Counted from the first letter of the stretch, positions 8,387 to 17,218 are shown. The stretch: 21,335 nucleotides of DNA from an uncultured Chitinophagaceae bacterium (GCA_937919945.1 CALESY010000039.1:1-21335), one strand, 5' to 3'. A program made the numbers and translations. The notes: generated by a model not told the origin, from the letters alone.

Positions 8387-8398
8387 CGATAAAAACAA

Positions 8399-9718
8399 CT
8401 ATTTAAGAAGTGTAAATTTTTGAGTAAAATACCCTGCATCAGTTCCCATTGATACAAAATAGTTGCCAGGCGGCATCGACGAGCAATCGAAAACAAAATT
8501 ATGAAGACCTTTTGCAAGGACTTTTCGCAACATCACATGGGTTTGTCTTGTTTCAATATTTGCTAGCTCAATCAATACATTCGTGCTGCTAGCAATTTGC
8601 ACTTGCACATTAACCTTACCCTGTGTCGGGTTGGGATAAATATTTTTTATGCAATGTGTTTCAGACTGATTTTTTTCACTTTTTTCAATCGATAAATAAG
8701 ACGTACTATCGTAGATATAAACACCTCTTGCCGAAGCATACATAAACGTGCTATCTACTTTGAAAAATCGGTTAAAATCTGCTCCTTGTAACACATATTT
8801 CCATGTATTACCACTATCATTTGTTTCAAAATATCCATCGAACCAACCTCCAATCCAACCTGTTTTTCTATTAAGAAACCCTATTCCCTGTACAATTTTT
8901 TTTGACTGAGGAACAACACCTGCTGAATGTATTACCCATGTAAGGCCTCCATCATGTGTCTGCCAATAACATGCAGTATCTCGCGTATAATACGGCTCTA
9001 TTGATGCAAAACCATGTAAACTATCCAAAAACTGTATTTTCCAAACTCTACCACCAATAATACTATCAGAGGCTACTTTCGTCCATGTATGTCCTGTATC
9101 TACTGACCGAAGAATCATATTCTCACGTGCTTTACCATTTACATGCCGACTCCCAGTAATAAAACAAACATTTTCTGACAAAAACATTACATCAACCAAA
9201 CCTGATACTAAATTACTATCTAAAAAGTCAACTGTCCATGTGTTACCAGTATCGTTACTTCTGTAGAACCTAGCTACATTAGCCCCCCACCAACCTACCC
9301 CATAAAATTTATTGTTGAAATGAGCTAGGCCGCAAATTTTATTTTTATTCGTACCTATTCCGGTATCTGGCACATTAGCACTTATATCCTGCCATGTTTC
9401 GCCACTATCTGTTGTTCTGAATACTTTGCCTCCAATCAAGGTTCCAGCAATACCATACTTACCATCTGCTGAAAATTCAATGCTTCTAAAAAGACCCCCA
9501 CTGCTATGTTTGCGACTCCAAGACAATCCTGTATCCGATGTTTTATATATATCACCATCATTCGTTACACTAAACCCTATGGCACGATTCAAAAAATATA
9601 TATCATCTATCCTATTAGTCTTTTGCGGATGTCCTTGGAGCTTCCTCCAATAAGTGTTTTGAGCATTTGCAGTGCTACACAAAAAAACTACTGCAATTAG
9701 TATGAGAACTTTGTTCAT
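8399..9718 (-). CDS. T9SS-sorted secreted Asp-box (BNR/YCF48-like) repeat protein
   Basis: A 439-residue exported protein. Residues 1-20 form a Sec signal peptide ending Ala-Asn-Ala-Gln. Six Asp-box motifs (x-Asp-x-Gly-x-x-Trp) occur at about 61-67, 103-109, 155-161, 206-212, 255-261 and 300-306, spaced roughly 40-52 residues apart, which predicts a beta-propeller like sialidase/sortilin or YCF48-type proteins. Residues 360-439 are a type A T9SS C-terminal domain: Tyr-Pro-Asn-Pro-Thr-x-Gly at 361-367 and a terminal Gln-Lys-Phe-Thr-Leu-Leu-Lys. It is therefore expected on the cell surface or secreted after crossing the outer membrane. No sialidase catalytic set is evident, so an enzymatic role is not claimed; it may bind ligands. 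It sits between two metabolic genes on the same strand and is visibly more AT-rich than paaZ. Confidence 0.85.
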   Translation of the reverse strand: MNKVLILIAVVFLCSTANAQNTYWRKLQGHPQKTNRIDDIYFLNRAIGFSVTNDGDIYKTSDTGLSWSRKHSSGGLFRSIEFSADGKYGIAGTLIGGKVFRTTDSGETWQDISANVPDTGIGTNKNKICGLAHFNNKFYGVGWWGANVARFYRSNDTGNTWTVDFLDSNLVSGLVDVMFLSENVCFITGSRHVNGKARENMILRSVDTGHTWTKVASDSIIGGRVWKIQFLDSLHGFASIEPYYTRDTACYWQTHDGGLTWVIHSAGVVPQSKKIVQGIGFLNRKTGWIGGWFDGYFETNDSGNTWKYVLQGADFNRFFKVDSTFMYASARGVYIYDSTSYLSIEKSEKNQSETHCIKNIYPNPTQGKVNVQVQIASSTNVLIELANIETRQTHVMLRKVLAKGLHNFVFDCSSMPPGNYFVSMGTDAGYFTQKFTLLK

Positions 9719-9783
9719 AGGTATTTTTTGTAAAACTATAATATCACCAGCATTTCACCCTATTATTATTGCAATACATTTGT

Positions 9784-9818
9784 CATAAAAAAAAGCCCAA
9801 CAGAATTACTGTCGGGCT
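9784..9818 (-). terminator. Rho-independent terminator of paaZ
   Basis: On the minus strand AGCCCGACAG, loop TAATT, CTGTTGGGCT forms a 10-bp stem (one G-U pair) followed directly by eight T. It lies 20 bases past the paaZ stop and separates paaZ from the secreted-protein gene downstream on the same strand. Confidence 0.93.
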
Positions 9819-9837
9819 ACTAATATCAAATTACTCT

Positions 9838-11889
9838 TTATTCCTGATTTCTTTTCTTTACCATCGTCAATATCGTTGCAATGGCTACTGTTTCGCCTGT
9901 TTCGTCATATACATCTACCAACCATTTTACAATACCTTTAGCAATATCCTCTGCATCACGTTTTTCCTGATCTACTTTTTCTTTTACAGTCAGCTTAACA
10001 CCAATCGTCATACCGGGGTACACAGGCTTGGTGAAGCGAGCTTCATCAATACCATAGTTCAGTAATACAGGGCCTTTCTTGGCATCTACAAACAAGCCCG
10101 CTGCTTTCGAAAGCACAAAATATCCATGCGCCACACGCCCGGTGAAGATGGTACCTTCCAGTGAAGTAGCATCCATGTGTGCATAGAAATTATCACCACT
10201 TACATTGGCAAAATTGGTGATGTCTGTTTCGCTTACTGTATGCTTGGCTGTTATCAGTGTGTCGCCCACGTTCAGGTCTTCAAAATGTTGGCGGAAAGGA
10301 TGAACAACTGTTTCGTTTTGTTTGCCCCCTTGTTGATATACATTCGTTATACGACTGATGGTTGTAGGCGAACCTTGTATGGCTGTGCGTTGCAGGTAAT
10401 GCAGCACACCACGCTTGCCACCCATTTCCTCGCCACCACCCGCACGGCCAGGGCCACCATGAACTAATAGTGGCATTGGTGAGCCATGCCCTGTGCTTTC
10501 TTTAGCACAGTCTGCATTCAGCACCAATATACGCCCGTGCATACTGGCAGCACCCAGTACAAATTCAGTTGCCACATCATCATCTGCTGTTACCACAGAG
10601 CATACCAGCGATCCTTTACCCATCTTAGCCAATGCTATTGCATCATCAATACCATTGTATGGCATGATGGTACTTACAGGACCAAATGCTTCAATATTAT
10701 GACAGTCTGTTTTTGTAAAAGGATTATCATTAAAGAATACGATGGGTGATATAAATGCACCCTTCTCTTTATCTGCCCCTACTACTTCAAATTTTTCTAA
10801 GTCGCCGATGATTATTTGCTGGCTTTGTGCAAGCTGCATCACTTTTTCGCGCACCTCTTTGCGTTGAGATTGCCCGGCCAATGGTCCCATGCGTACACCT
10901 TCAACACTCGGGTCGCCGATTGTAGTGCCTTGCAGACGTTTACCTAATGCTATCTGTACATCTTCTACCATGTTGGCAGGCACCATAATACGGCGCACCG
11001 CTGTACACTTTTGCCCTGCTTTGGTGGTTATCTCGCGTACTACTTCTTTTATAAAGATGTCAAACTCGGGCATGGCAGTCGTAACATCTGGCCCAAGCAC
11101 ACAACAATTCAACGAGTCTGCTTCCAGATTGAAAGAAACAGCTTCAGACACTATGCGCGGGTGCGATTTCAGTTGCTGACCTGTTGATGCGCTACCTGTA
11201 AAGGTTACAACGTCTTGCGTTTCTATGGTATCGAGTATGCCCCGCGCACTGCCGCATATCAGTTGCAGCGAGCCTTCGGGTAAAATGTTCGATTTGATGA
11301 TTTCTTCAAACACCGCCTCTGTAAGGAAGGACGTAAGCGTAGCAGGCTTTACGATAGCAGGCACACCCGCCAACAGGTTGACGGCTATTTTTTCCAACAT
11401 ACCCCACACAGGAAAGTTGAACGCGTTGATGTGTATGGCCACACCCTCACGCGGCACCATGATGTGGTGGCCTATGAACGTACCATTTTTAGACAGCTTG
11501 GCAGCATCGCCATCTACATAAAAACGCTCGTCCGGAAACTGACGGCGCAGGCTGGCGTTGGCAAACAGGTTACCGATACCACCCTCAATATCCACCCAGC
11601 TATCACTGCGGGTAGCACCCGTATATGAACTTATTTTGTAGAAATATTCTTTCTTTTCCAGCAAATGAAAAGCCAATGCCTTCAGCATACGCCCGCGCTG
11701 GTGGAAGGTGAGCTTGCGCAATGCAGGGCCACCTACTTTGCGGGCATAGTCCATCATAGCACCAAAATCAAGCCCTTCGCTGCTGGCAGTATATATTGCT
11801 TCGCCCGTTACGGCATTGTGTAGCGCATCGCCATCTTTAGCAGCTACCCATTTGCCCTCGGCATAGTTTTTCAGTTGTGTTACAGACAT
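9838..11889 (-). CDS. paaZ: Bifunctional PaaZ: oxepin-CoA hydrolase / 3-oxo-5,6-dehydrosuberyl-CoA semialdehyde dehydrogenase
   Basis: A 683-residue cytoplasmic enzyme of the aerobic phenylacetyl-CoA pathway, which opens the oxepin ring and oxidises the resulting aldehyde. The N-terminal aldehyde dehydrogenase (about 1-520) carries the general-base Glu256 (Leu-Glu-Ala-Asp-Ser) and nucleophile Cys295 (Gly-Gln-Lys-Cys-Thr), the same numbers as I recall for E. coli PaaZ. The C-terminal MaoC-type (R)-hydratase domain (about 530-680) has Gly-Asp-Asn-Phe-Tyr-Ala-His, with Asp566 and His571 as the expected catalytic pair. Length and the whole sequence agree closely with characterised PaaZ, and both active sites look intact. 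No paaABCDE, paaK or other pathway genes are in the window; the crotonase-family gene downstream is the only possible partner. A weak -7-like TAAATTG occurs at 11915-11921. It is divergent from the GT39 gene across 100 bases. Confidence 0.96.
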   Translation of the reverse strand: MSVTQLKNYAEGKWVAAKDGDALHNAVTGEAIYTASSEGLDFGAMMDYARKVGGPALRKLTFHQRGRMLKALAFHLLEKKEYFYKISSYTGATRSDSWVDIEGGIGNLFANASLRRQFPDERFYVDGDAAKLSKNGTFIGHHIMVPREGVAIHINAFNFPVWGMLEKIAVNLLAGVPAIVKPATLTSFLTEAVFEEIIKSNILPEGSLQLICGSARGILDTIETQDVVTFTGSASTGQQLKSHPRIVSEAVSFNLEADSLNCCVLGPDVTTAMPEFDIFIKEVVREITTKAGQKCTAVRRIMVPANMVEDVQIALGKRLQGTTIGDPSVEGVRMGPLAGQSQRKEVREKVMQLAQSQQIIIGDLEKFEVVGADKEKGAFISPIVFFNDNPFTKTDCHNIEAFGPVSTIMPYNGIDDAIALAKMGKGSLVCSVVTADDDVATEFVLGAASMHGRILVLNADCAKESTGHGSPMPLLVHGGPGRAGGGEEMGGKRGVLHYLQRTAIQGSPTTISRITNVYQQGGKQNETVVHPFRQHFEDLNVGDTLITAKHTVSETDITNFANVSGDNFYAHMDATSLEGTIFTGRVAHGYFVLSKAAGLFVDAKKGPVLLNYGIDEARFTKPVYPGMTIGVKLTVKEKVDQEKRDAEDIAKGIVKWLVDVYDETGETVAIATILTMVKKRNQE

Positions 11890-11976
11890 ATCAATATCCT
11901 GTGTTTTGAGGCTGCAATTTACGATTTAAGTATCACACAAGCACTAAATAACCCATCAGGTTCGTTTATCAATAAT

Positions 11977-11983
11977 TATCTTG
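11977..11983 (+). promoter_or_regulatory. Candidate -7 box for the GT39 gene
   Basis: The sequence TATCTTG followed by six bases (CATTCT) precedes the ATG at 11990. It resembles TAnnTTTG with one T missing. Its TTG is in frame with the gene and gives a three-codon-longer false start at 11981. No clear -33 box is visible. The rest of the 100-base divergent spacer shows nothing else recognisable. Confidence 0.35.
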
Positions 11984-11989
11984 CATTCT

Positions 11990-13462
11990 ATGCGCCTACC
12001 GGCAAACAAGGATAAAATATTTGTCTGGCTAGCTTATGCTGCCATCGCTTTAGGTATTGCAATACGTATAGTCGTATATCTGCAAAACCGCAACCTGATG
12101 ATAGACGAGGCCAATGTGGCACGTAACATCTATGAACGTGGTTTCGCACAATTATTATTACCTCTAAGCTACGAGCAATATGCACCGCCATTATGGCTAT
12201 GGGCTGTTAAAGCTTCATCTTTGCTGTTTGGTATGGGCGAACTGGCATTAAAATTAACGCCCTTTATATCCGGTATTGCCGCCATCTTATTGCTGTTCTT
12301 AGTACTGAAACAACTGAACCTGCAGAAGTCTGCCTGGTATGCCTTAGCACTCTTCGCTACGGGTTATATATTTATCCGTTACGGTACAGAACTGAAACAG
12401 TATATGACCGATGTTGCTATTGCACTTGCGCTCATATGGTTAGCACTACGCCCACAAATACAAAGCTTTAAGCCCGTAAAGCTATTCAGCGTCTGGCTAT
12501 TGGCTGGTAGCATTGCAATATGGTTTAGTATGCCTTCTGTATTTGTATTAGCTGGTGTGGGGGCGTACTATTTTTCATTGTATTGGCAGCTAAACTCAGT
12601 AAAAAAATCTGTGCCAATTATATTGGCAGCTCTTTTTTGGATAATTCAGTTTGCTGTGTATTATTGGTTTATACTAAGAGAGCAGGCAAATTCCGAATAC
12701 TTACAAAATTTTCATAAAGACTATTTTCTTTCGGCAACACCCTTTTCAGCAAAGGAACTAGACCATAATATTAGCCTGCTGAGTCAATTGCTGGGCGAAA
12801 CTGCCGGGTTTACATTTTTGGCAAAAAACATGCACACGCTTCTCATACTTTGGGCAAGTGTGTTTTTACTAAGAAAGCGCCTACCTGTTTTTGTGCTCTT
12901 GGTAATACCATTAATATTACTGCTTGTTGCTGCAGCAGCTAATCAATACACGCTAATCCCTCGTGTTGCAATTTTCATGATGCCCATTCTGCTTATACTA
13001 ATAGCTTACGGGCTGAACAAACTGATGGAATACCGCAATATGTATTTCAAGTCACTGGTAATTGCTGCCTGTGTGGTATGTATTGTTAATGTAAGTGCAT
13101 TACGTTTTTTTGTTACTCCTATGCACTCCGAGCAACTTACAGATGCGATGGCTATATGCAACAGGCACAATGTACAAGGCGATGCATTATATATACATCA
13201 TGGAGCTACACCTGCTTATATTTATTACACTGCTTTGCACCCAAAACATAAGGAATGGGAGAAATTAAAAGATGCACGCCTACTGAAATGGGATAGTGAC
13301 TACAATAGTTTAGCTGCATCTGCCCCATACCCCTGCGCTTTTATTTTCACCAGCATTGCCGAAGATGAATTGGCAATAAGGCTGGCTTCTATTAAGCAAC
13401 ATCTAACTGTAAGCGACAGCATATCGAGCAAAGGCTGCCATGCATATGTTTTTGAAAGATGA
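11990..13462 (+). CDS. Glycosyltransferase family 39 / ArnT-PMT-like membrane protein
   Basis: A 490-residue polytopic GT-C glycosyltransferase that would take a sugar from a polyprenyl-phosphate donor on the periplasmic side of the inner membrane. After the first helix (about 11-30) comes Ile-Asp-Glu-Ala-Asn-Val-Ala-Arg (38-45), the acidic first-loop motif of GT39/ArnT proteins, and Tyr-Gly-Thr-Glu-Leu-Lys-Gln-Tyr (131-138) corresponds to the conserved second-loop Glu-x-x-x-Tyr region. About ten further hydrophobic segments follow, then a roughly 100-residue soluble C-terminal part. ATG at 11990 is chosen over the TTG three codons upstream, which lies in the likely promoter box. It is not in the polysaccharide operon but could modify lipid A, a glycan or proteins; the acceptor is unknown. 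A strong hairpin terminates it. Confidence 0.82.
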   Translation: MRLPANKDKIFVWLAYAAIALGIAIRIVVYLQNRNLMIDEANVARNIYERGFAQLLLPLSYEQYAPPLWLWAVKASSLLFGMGELALKLTPFISGIAAILLLFLVLKQLNLQKSAWYALALFATGYIFIRYGTELKQYMTDVAIALALIWLALRPQIQSFKPVKLFSVWLLAGSIAIWFSMPSVFVLAGVGAYYFSLYWQLNSVKKSVPIILAALFWIIQFAVYYWFILREQANSEYLQNFHKDYFLSATPFSAKELDHNISLLSQLLGETAGFTFLAKNMHTLLILWASVFLLRKRLPVFVLLVIPLILLLVAAAANQYTLIPRVAIFMMPILLILIAYGLNKLMEYRNMYFKSLVIAACVVCIVNVSALRFFVTPMHSEQLTDAMAICNRHNVQGDALYIHHGATPAYIYYTALHPKHKEWEKLKDARLLKWDSDYNSLAASAPYPCAFIFTSIAEDELAIRLASIKQHLTVSDSISSKGCHAYVFER

Positions 13463-13477
13463 CGATATTCACCAATT

Positions 13478-13511
13478 AAAAAAGGAGCAATCAGTTGATT
13501 GCTCCTTTTTT
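13478..13511. terminator. Symmetric bidirectional terminator between convergent genes
   Basis: An almost perfect palindrome: six A, then GGAGCAATC, a tetraloop AGTT, then GATTGCTCC and six T. Read from either strand it gives a GC-containing stem ending in a T run, so it should stop both the GT39 gene (plus) and the metalloprotease gene (minus), whose stop codons lie within about 17 bases on each side. Confidence 0.95.
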
Positions 13512-13527
13512 AATTTATTTGCAGTTA

Positions 13528-16500
13528 TTATTTCTGCAACTGTATTTTCACAGTACCACTATTGCCTTCGCTGTCTTTCATCATCAGATGATAAACACCA
13601 TTAGGTAACTTTTCAAGATTCAGCACTTTGCGGGTTGCATTATGCATTTCATCTTGCATTACCAACTGGCCTATTTGATTGTAGACACCAATTTCCATAT
13701 CTACGTTTTTGTTACCCCAATCTATCGTCAGGTTACCACTATTCGGATTCGGATACACTTTCATACCTTTCAGGTCTAGTGTATTAATATCCAGCAGTGT
13801 AATGATAAGTATGTTTGATGGCCTAGACCAGCAACCATTATTATCTGTTACAGCATAATATGGTCCTATCACTTTAGGATAGTATTGACCGTTAGTACCA
13901 CCACTCAGTTGACCGCTAGGCCCAAACCACACAAATGATCCCATCCTGTCAACTGTTATCATACTACCTATCAAATGTATGATTGGCGGGTCTAACACAA
14001 TTGAACGCAACATAGTATCAGGCGCAGAGAATACCGTATCCGGCAAATAACACCTGCCATCTGTTTGGTGTACCCTTACTTGTACTATATCACCTGTTAG
14101 TAAAGAAGATGTAGTAAACACATTACCACTGGCAGCAGGGAAGCCATTTACAAACCAATCTATCTGTGGTAGATTACCGATATTCACAGGATTAGCAGTA
14201 AACTCAATTAAAGAATCTATACAACCGGGGTCTTTACCTTGTGTAATCTTCATTGTTACAAATGGTGTATCACTCTTAACGGTTGCCACTGTCAGTTCAT
14301 TTGATGTGTCTGTAGTATTTAACACGCAAGGGTCTGTTGCTATAAATACAGCTCTCACTTTATCATTATTCACCAATGGTGTTGTAAAGTTGGGGCCTAT
14401 TGGCGTACCTATTGCAGAACCATTTACAAACCACTGATACAACGGCCCGGTACCGCTATTAATAGTCGTTGCTGCAAATGTTATGTTTTTACCATTACAT
14501 GAAGGGCTTGGCGTTATCTGGCTGATGCTAACATCCGCCGTTATTTGCGTGTGGATAATGGTAATATTATTAGATGTAGCTGTATTTGGCACAGCACATG
14601 GAGAGTTAGATGTCATAGTACAGTTTACTACATCGCCATTAGCACGTATGCTGGAAAATGTAGGCCCTGTAACACCTGTTTGCACAACACCATTTACTCG
14701 CCATACATATGTAGGGGCAGTACCACCAACTGTAGGTGTGGCAGTAAAAGTGAGTGTTTGCCCTGCACAACCTGGGTTAGTACCTGTAGTAAGTGCTATA
14801 CTTACAGTAGGTGCCTGATTATTGTAAGTAAGTGTAAATGCATTAGATATTGCAGAATCAGGAATAGCACATGGTGCACCTGCAGAAGACCTCATAATAG
14901 CCCTTATTTGTGTATTTACAGGCTTACTGAAACACCTGAATGTGGTGCCTGTTTCACCAGGAATATCTGAGAATATTAATGCAGGAGGTATGCGTTGTTG
15001 CCACCTGTATGTTGGTGCACCGCCTGGATTCACATTGCCTGCAATACGGAATGTTACTGTATCATCTATACAGCCGGGTATAGTACCACTTTGTATACCT
15101 ATCGTTACAGTTGGCGGTATAGTAATTTGTCTGTTAACTGTTACTATGCTCGACTCTGTACTATCCGTACCGCAAGGGCTCGTAAACAGCATTCTTACCC
15201 TTACTTGGTCGCCATTTACAAATATATTTGATGTACAAGTATCAGTTGTAAAGCCTGGCATGATTGTACCGTTACGTAGCCACCTGTATGTAAGTACCGT
15301 AGTGCCAGAGCTTGGCACAGCATAAAATTTAAGCGTAGTACCAATACAAGAAGGGTTACCGCCAATAGGTGGGTTACTGATAGCAACAGTAGATGCAGTG
15401 CTACCACCGCTTCCTATTATATATGCTGTATAATCTTCTGCTTGACCGAATTGCAAAGTGCCGCAAGAGTCAACATTCACACCATTACCACCATCTACTA
15501 TTACACGCATACGCAACGGCACACAATAACTAACACCTGTTGTAGGTACCGTAAATGATACTTGCTTGTATCCCGGACCTGCAGCTGTTCTGGGCATTAC
15601 CATTTCAGTAGATGTAAATATACCATTGTTGTTATAATCAATAAATACTTTAGCTCTCGATGTAGTTGTACCAGGTCCTACGTTTACAGCCAATTTATAT
15701 GTTTGGCCTGCAACCAGCGTTACTCTGTGGCGGCAAGTGAAATCTATATAACCTCTGTTGCCGTCACCCTGATACCCGTCTGACGTAACGTGCATCAACG
15801 TATCAGCACCTGCAGAAGGGGCGTTGTTGGTAGATACTACCACATCTCTTACACCTATATTAAATGCATTAGGTGCAGCATTGATTGCACAAGTACCAGG
15901 TAGTGCTGAACTTGGCGGAGATGTAGCACCCAGTGAAGTGATAAATGTAGAACGTGATACTGCCGACTTCAAAGCATACATCATACGAACCAACTGACCT
16001 TGAGTAAACCTATCTTGACAGTTAGAGTAATCCATGAAGTTTTTAGACGTCATAGTATCATATGTCACACCATTACAAGTAAGCGTTGGCGGGCCGGGAC
16101 AACCAAAAGCAGACGATGCTATAGGTTGGGTATCGCATACCTCATCACCGGTAGTAGCACAGTTGGTAGCTGACGGACAGCCTGATGATGCTGGAAACGG
16201 ATCGAATACGTGCTTCAGATTGAAAGCATGGCCTAATTCATGCGGCAATGTAATATCGCCGGGGCCACCGCCAGTTGCACCAGTACCTGTGTACACCCTT
16301 GATGCTAATATTACTGTACCGTCAAGAGCGGCAGATGCACCGGGGTAATATGCATAACCGGCAGTAAAAGGTCCACCACCTGCATAACCATCTGCACCAT
16401 CTATCCGGTTAACTATCCAGATATTATAATAAACTGTTGGATTCCAACGACTTAAATTCTTAACGGATGTTTCACTTGCACCTCCCGAAGCACTCAGGTT

Positions 16501-17001
16501 TACACCATCTGTAGCATAACCGGCCAAAGAGCTTCCGTTTACACGTACTATACCCGTTGCAGCATTGCAGCTTGTATCTCTTTTAGCCAATACAAACCTC
16601 AATGGCACCCTTGTGCCACCGGTTGTAGGGCCTGGGTAGCCTGTATAGCTGGCAGCAAATGCCTGATTTGTATAGTTTATATAGGCCTGTACCATAGCGT
16701 CGCTGGGGTTATATTGTGAACCTACTGCCCCACCGGTATGTACTATATGCACCACTACTGGTATTTCAAACACTGTATCAGGCCCGCTGCCTACCAACAC
16801 TTTCAATGCTTGCGGCATACTTGAGTTAGCGGCCAGAAAAGCCTGATATTTTGCCCTTAATGCTGCCTGCTCCTGTACATAATCAGGATTTGTAGCCATA
16901 TGGCGTTGGTGCACCACGTCAGAGCCGCAAGCTCTTTGCGCCTTTACAGTTGGGTTAATGAACAGAAACGCTAAGAATAACAGCGTAATTTTTCGTATCA
17001 T
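13528..17001 (-). CDS. Secreted M43 (cytophagalysin/pappalysin-type) zinc metalloprotease with GEVED, Ig-like repeats and T9SS tail
   Basis: A 1157-residue multidomain exported protein. Residues 1-22 are a Sec signal peptide. The catalytic domain (about 75-350) has the metzincin zinc motif His-Glu-Leu-Gly-His-Ala-Phe-Asn-Leu-Lys-His (254-264; ligands His254, His258, His264, base Glu255) and a Met-turn at Met323 (Asn-Phe-Met-Asp-Tyr), as expected for peptidase family M43. A GEVED domain follows at about 408-528, with Phe-Ile-Asp-Tyr-Asn-Asn-Asn-Gly and Gln-Ala-Glu-Asp-Tyr. Five Ig-like repeats span about 536-1000, then a linker, then a type A T9SS sorting domain at 1080-1157 (Val-Tyr-Pro-Asn-Pro-Asn-x-Gly near its start, ending Val-Lys-Ile-Gln-Leu-Gln-Lys). 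It should be secreted or anchored at the cell surface and digest extracellular protein; substrate unknown. No exact TAnnTTTG promoter box is seen upstream. Confidence 0.93.
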   Translation of the reverse strand: MIRKITLLFLAFLFINPTVKAQRACGSDVVHQRHMATNPDYVQEQAALRAKYQAFLAANSSMPQALKVLVGSGPDTVFEIPVVVHIVHTGGAVGSQYNPSDAMVQAYINYTNQAFAASYTGYPGPTTGGTRVPLRFVLAKRDTSCNAATGIVRVNGSSLAGYATDGVNLSASGGASETSVKNLSRWNPTVYYNIWIVNRIDGADGYAGGGPFTAGYAYYPGASAALDGTVILASRVYTGTGATGGGPGDITLPHELGHAFNLKHVFDPFPASSGCPSATNCATTGDEVCDTQPIASSAFGCPGPPTLTCNGVTYDTMTSKNFMDYSNCQDRFTQGQLVRMMYALKSAVSRSTFITSLGATSPPSSALPGTCAINAAPNAFNIGVRDVVVSTNNAPSAGADTLMHVTSDGYQGDGNRGYIDFTCRHRVTLVAGQTYKLAVNVGPGTTTSRAKVFIDYNNNGIFTSTEMVMPRTAAGPGYKQVSFTVPTTGVSYCVPLRMRVIVDGGNGVNVDSCGTLQFGQAEDYTAYIIGSGGSTASTVAISNPPIGGNPSCIGTTLKFYAVPSSGTTVLTYRWLRNGTIMPGFTTDTCTSNIFVNGDQVRVRMLFTSPCGTDSTESSIVTVNRQITIPPTVTIGIQSGTIPGCIDDTVTFRIAGNVNPGGAPTYRWQQRIPPALIFSDIPGETGTTFRCFSKPVNTQIRAIMRSSAGAPCAIPDSAISNAFTLTYNNQAPTVSIALTTGTNPGCAGQTLTFTATPTVGGTAPTYVWRVNGVVQTGVTGPTFSSIRANGDVVNCTMTSNSPCAVPNTATSNNITIIHTQITADVSISQITPSPSCNGKNITFAATTINSGTGPLYQWFVNGSAIGTPIGPNFTTPLVNNDKVRAVFIATDPCVLNTTDTSNELTVATVKSDTPFVTMKITQGKDPGCIDSLIEFTANPVNIGNLPQIDWFVNGFPAASGNVFTTSSLLTGDIVQVRVHQTDGRCYLPDTVFSAPDTMLRSIVLDPPIIHLIGSMITVDRMGSFVWFGPSGQLSGGTNGQYYPKVIGPYYAVTDNNGCWSRPSNILIITLLDINTLDLKGMKVYPNPNSGNLTIDWGNKNVDMEIGVYNQIGQLVMQDEMHNATRKVLNLEKLPNGVYHLMMKDSEGNSGTVKIQLQK
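14002..15396 (-). repeat. Five Ig-like protein repeats in the M43 protease, each with a Cys pair
   Basis: Encodes about residues 536-1000 of the protease: five units of roughly 86-97 residues starting near 539, 632, 733, 824 and 915. Each opens with a beta strand, then x-Pro-x-Cys or Pro-Gly-Cys plus a strand ending in Phe, then a Tyr/Val-x-Trp segment, and a second Cys (mostly Pro-Cys) before the last strand: Cys552/610, 644/711, 745/802, 835/892 and 927/984. The DNA itself is diverged, so this is an old protein-level duplication rather than a recent tandem repeat. Confidence 0.8.
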
Positions 17002-17218
17002 CTGTCGCTATGTTTTTATAATATGCTAATACTGTATGGGTAAAAATAACATTTTCGTTAATAAAAAACTAAAAGATTTTTAAAAGAACAGATTATATTT
17101 TTACAAAATACATATAGCTTTTAACACGCGGTTAATGGCACTTTTATTATTTATATTAAATCCTATCTTTGCCCACTCTGTTTTAAATTATAACAATAAG
17201 AATTAATCAACAAAACCT
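17002..17218. other. AT-rich divergent intergenic region
   Basis: This 217-base spacer between the protease (minus) and secDF (plus) is strongly AT-rich. I see one good -7-like box for secDF (17164-17171). I see no hairpin terminator, RNA gene, operator palindrome or plausible small ORF, and no recognisable riboswitch. Confidence 0.6.
17164..17171 (+). promoter_or_regulatory. Candidate -7 promoter box for secDF
   Basis: TATCTTTG is an exact TAnnTTTG match, 47 bases before the secDF ATG at 17219. The implied leader is about 40 bases and AT-rich, unlike the near-leaderless arrangement at other genes in the window. The region 17-25 bases upstream is T-rich (ACTTTTATT) but has no clean TTG, so the -33 element is uncertain. 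Confidence 0.5.

Noticed and set aside
14483..15325. Several open frames on the plus strand opposite the Ig-like repeats of the protease, some Cys/Tyr rich
   Set aside because: They are antisense shadows created by the Thr/Val/Gly-rich codons of the real protease gene. They have no promoter or conserved features and would overlap a clearly coding strand.
14002..15396. Periodic similarity that might be a tandem DNA repeat or CRISPR-like array
   Set aside because: The periodicity is about 260-290 bases and is visible only in the protein; there are no short identical repeats with unique spacers.
17002..17218. Possible riboswitch, small RNA or mobile-element remnant in the spacer before secDF
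   Set aside because: Only AT-rich sequence and one promoter-like box are visible; no stable hairpin, inverted ends or direct repeats were found by eye.
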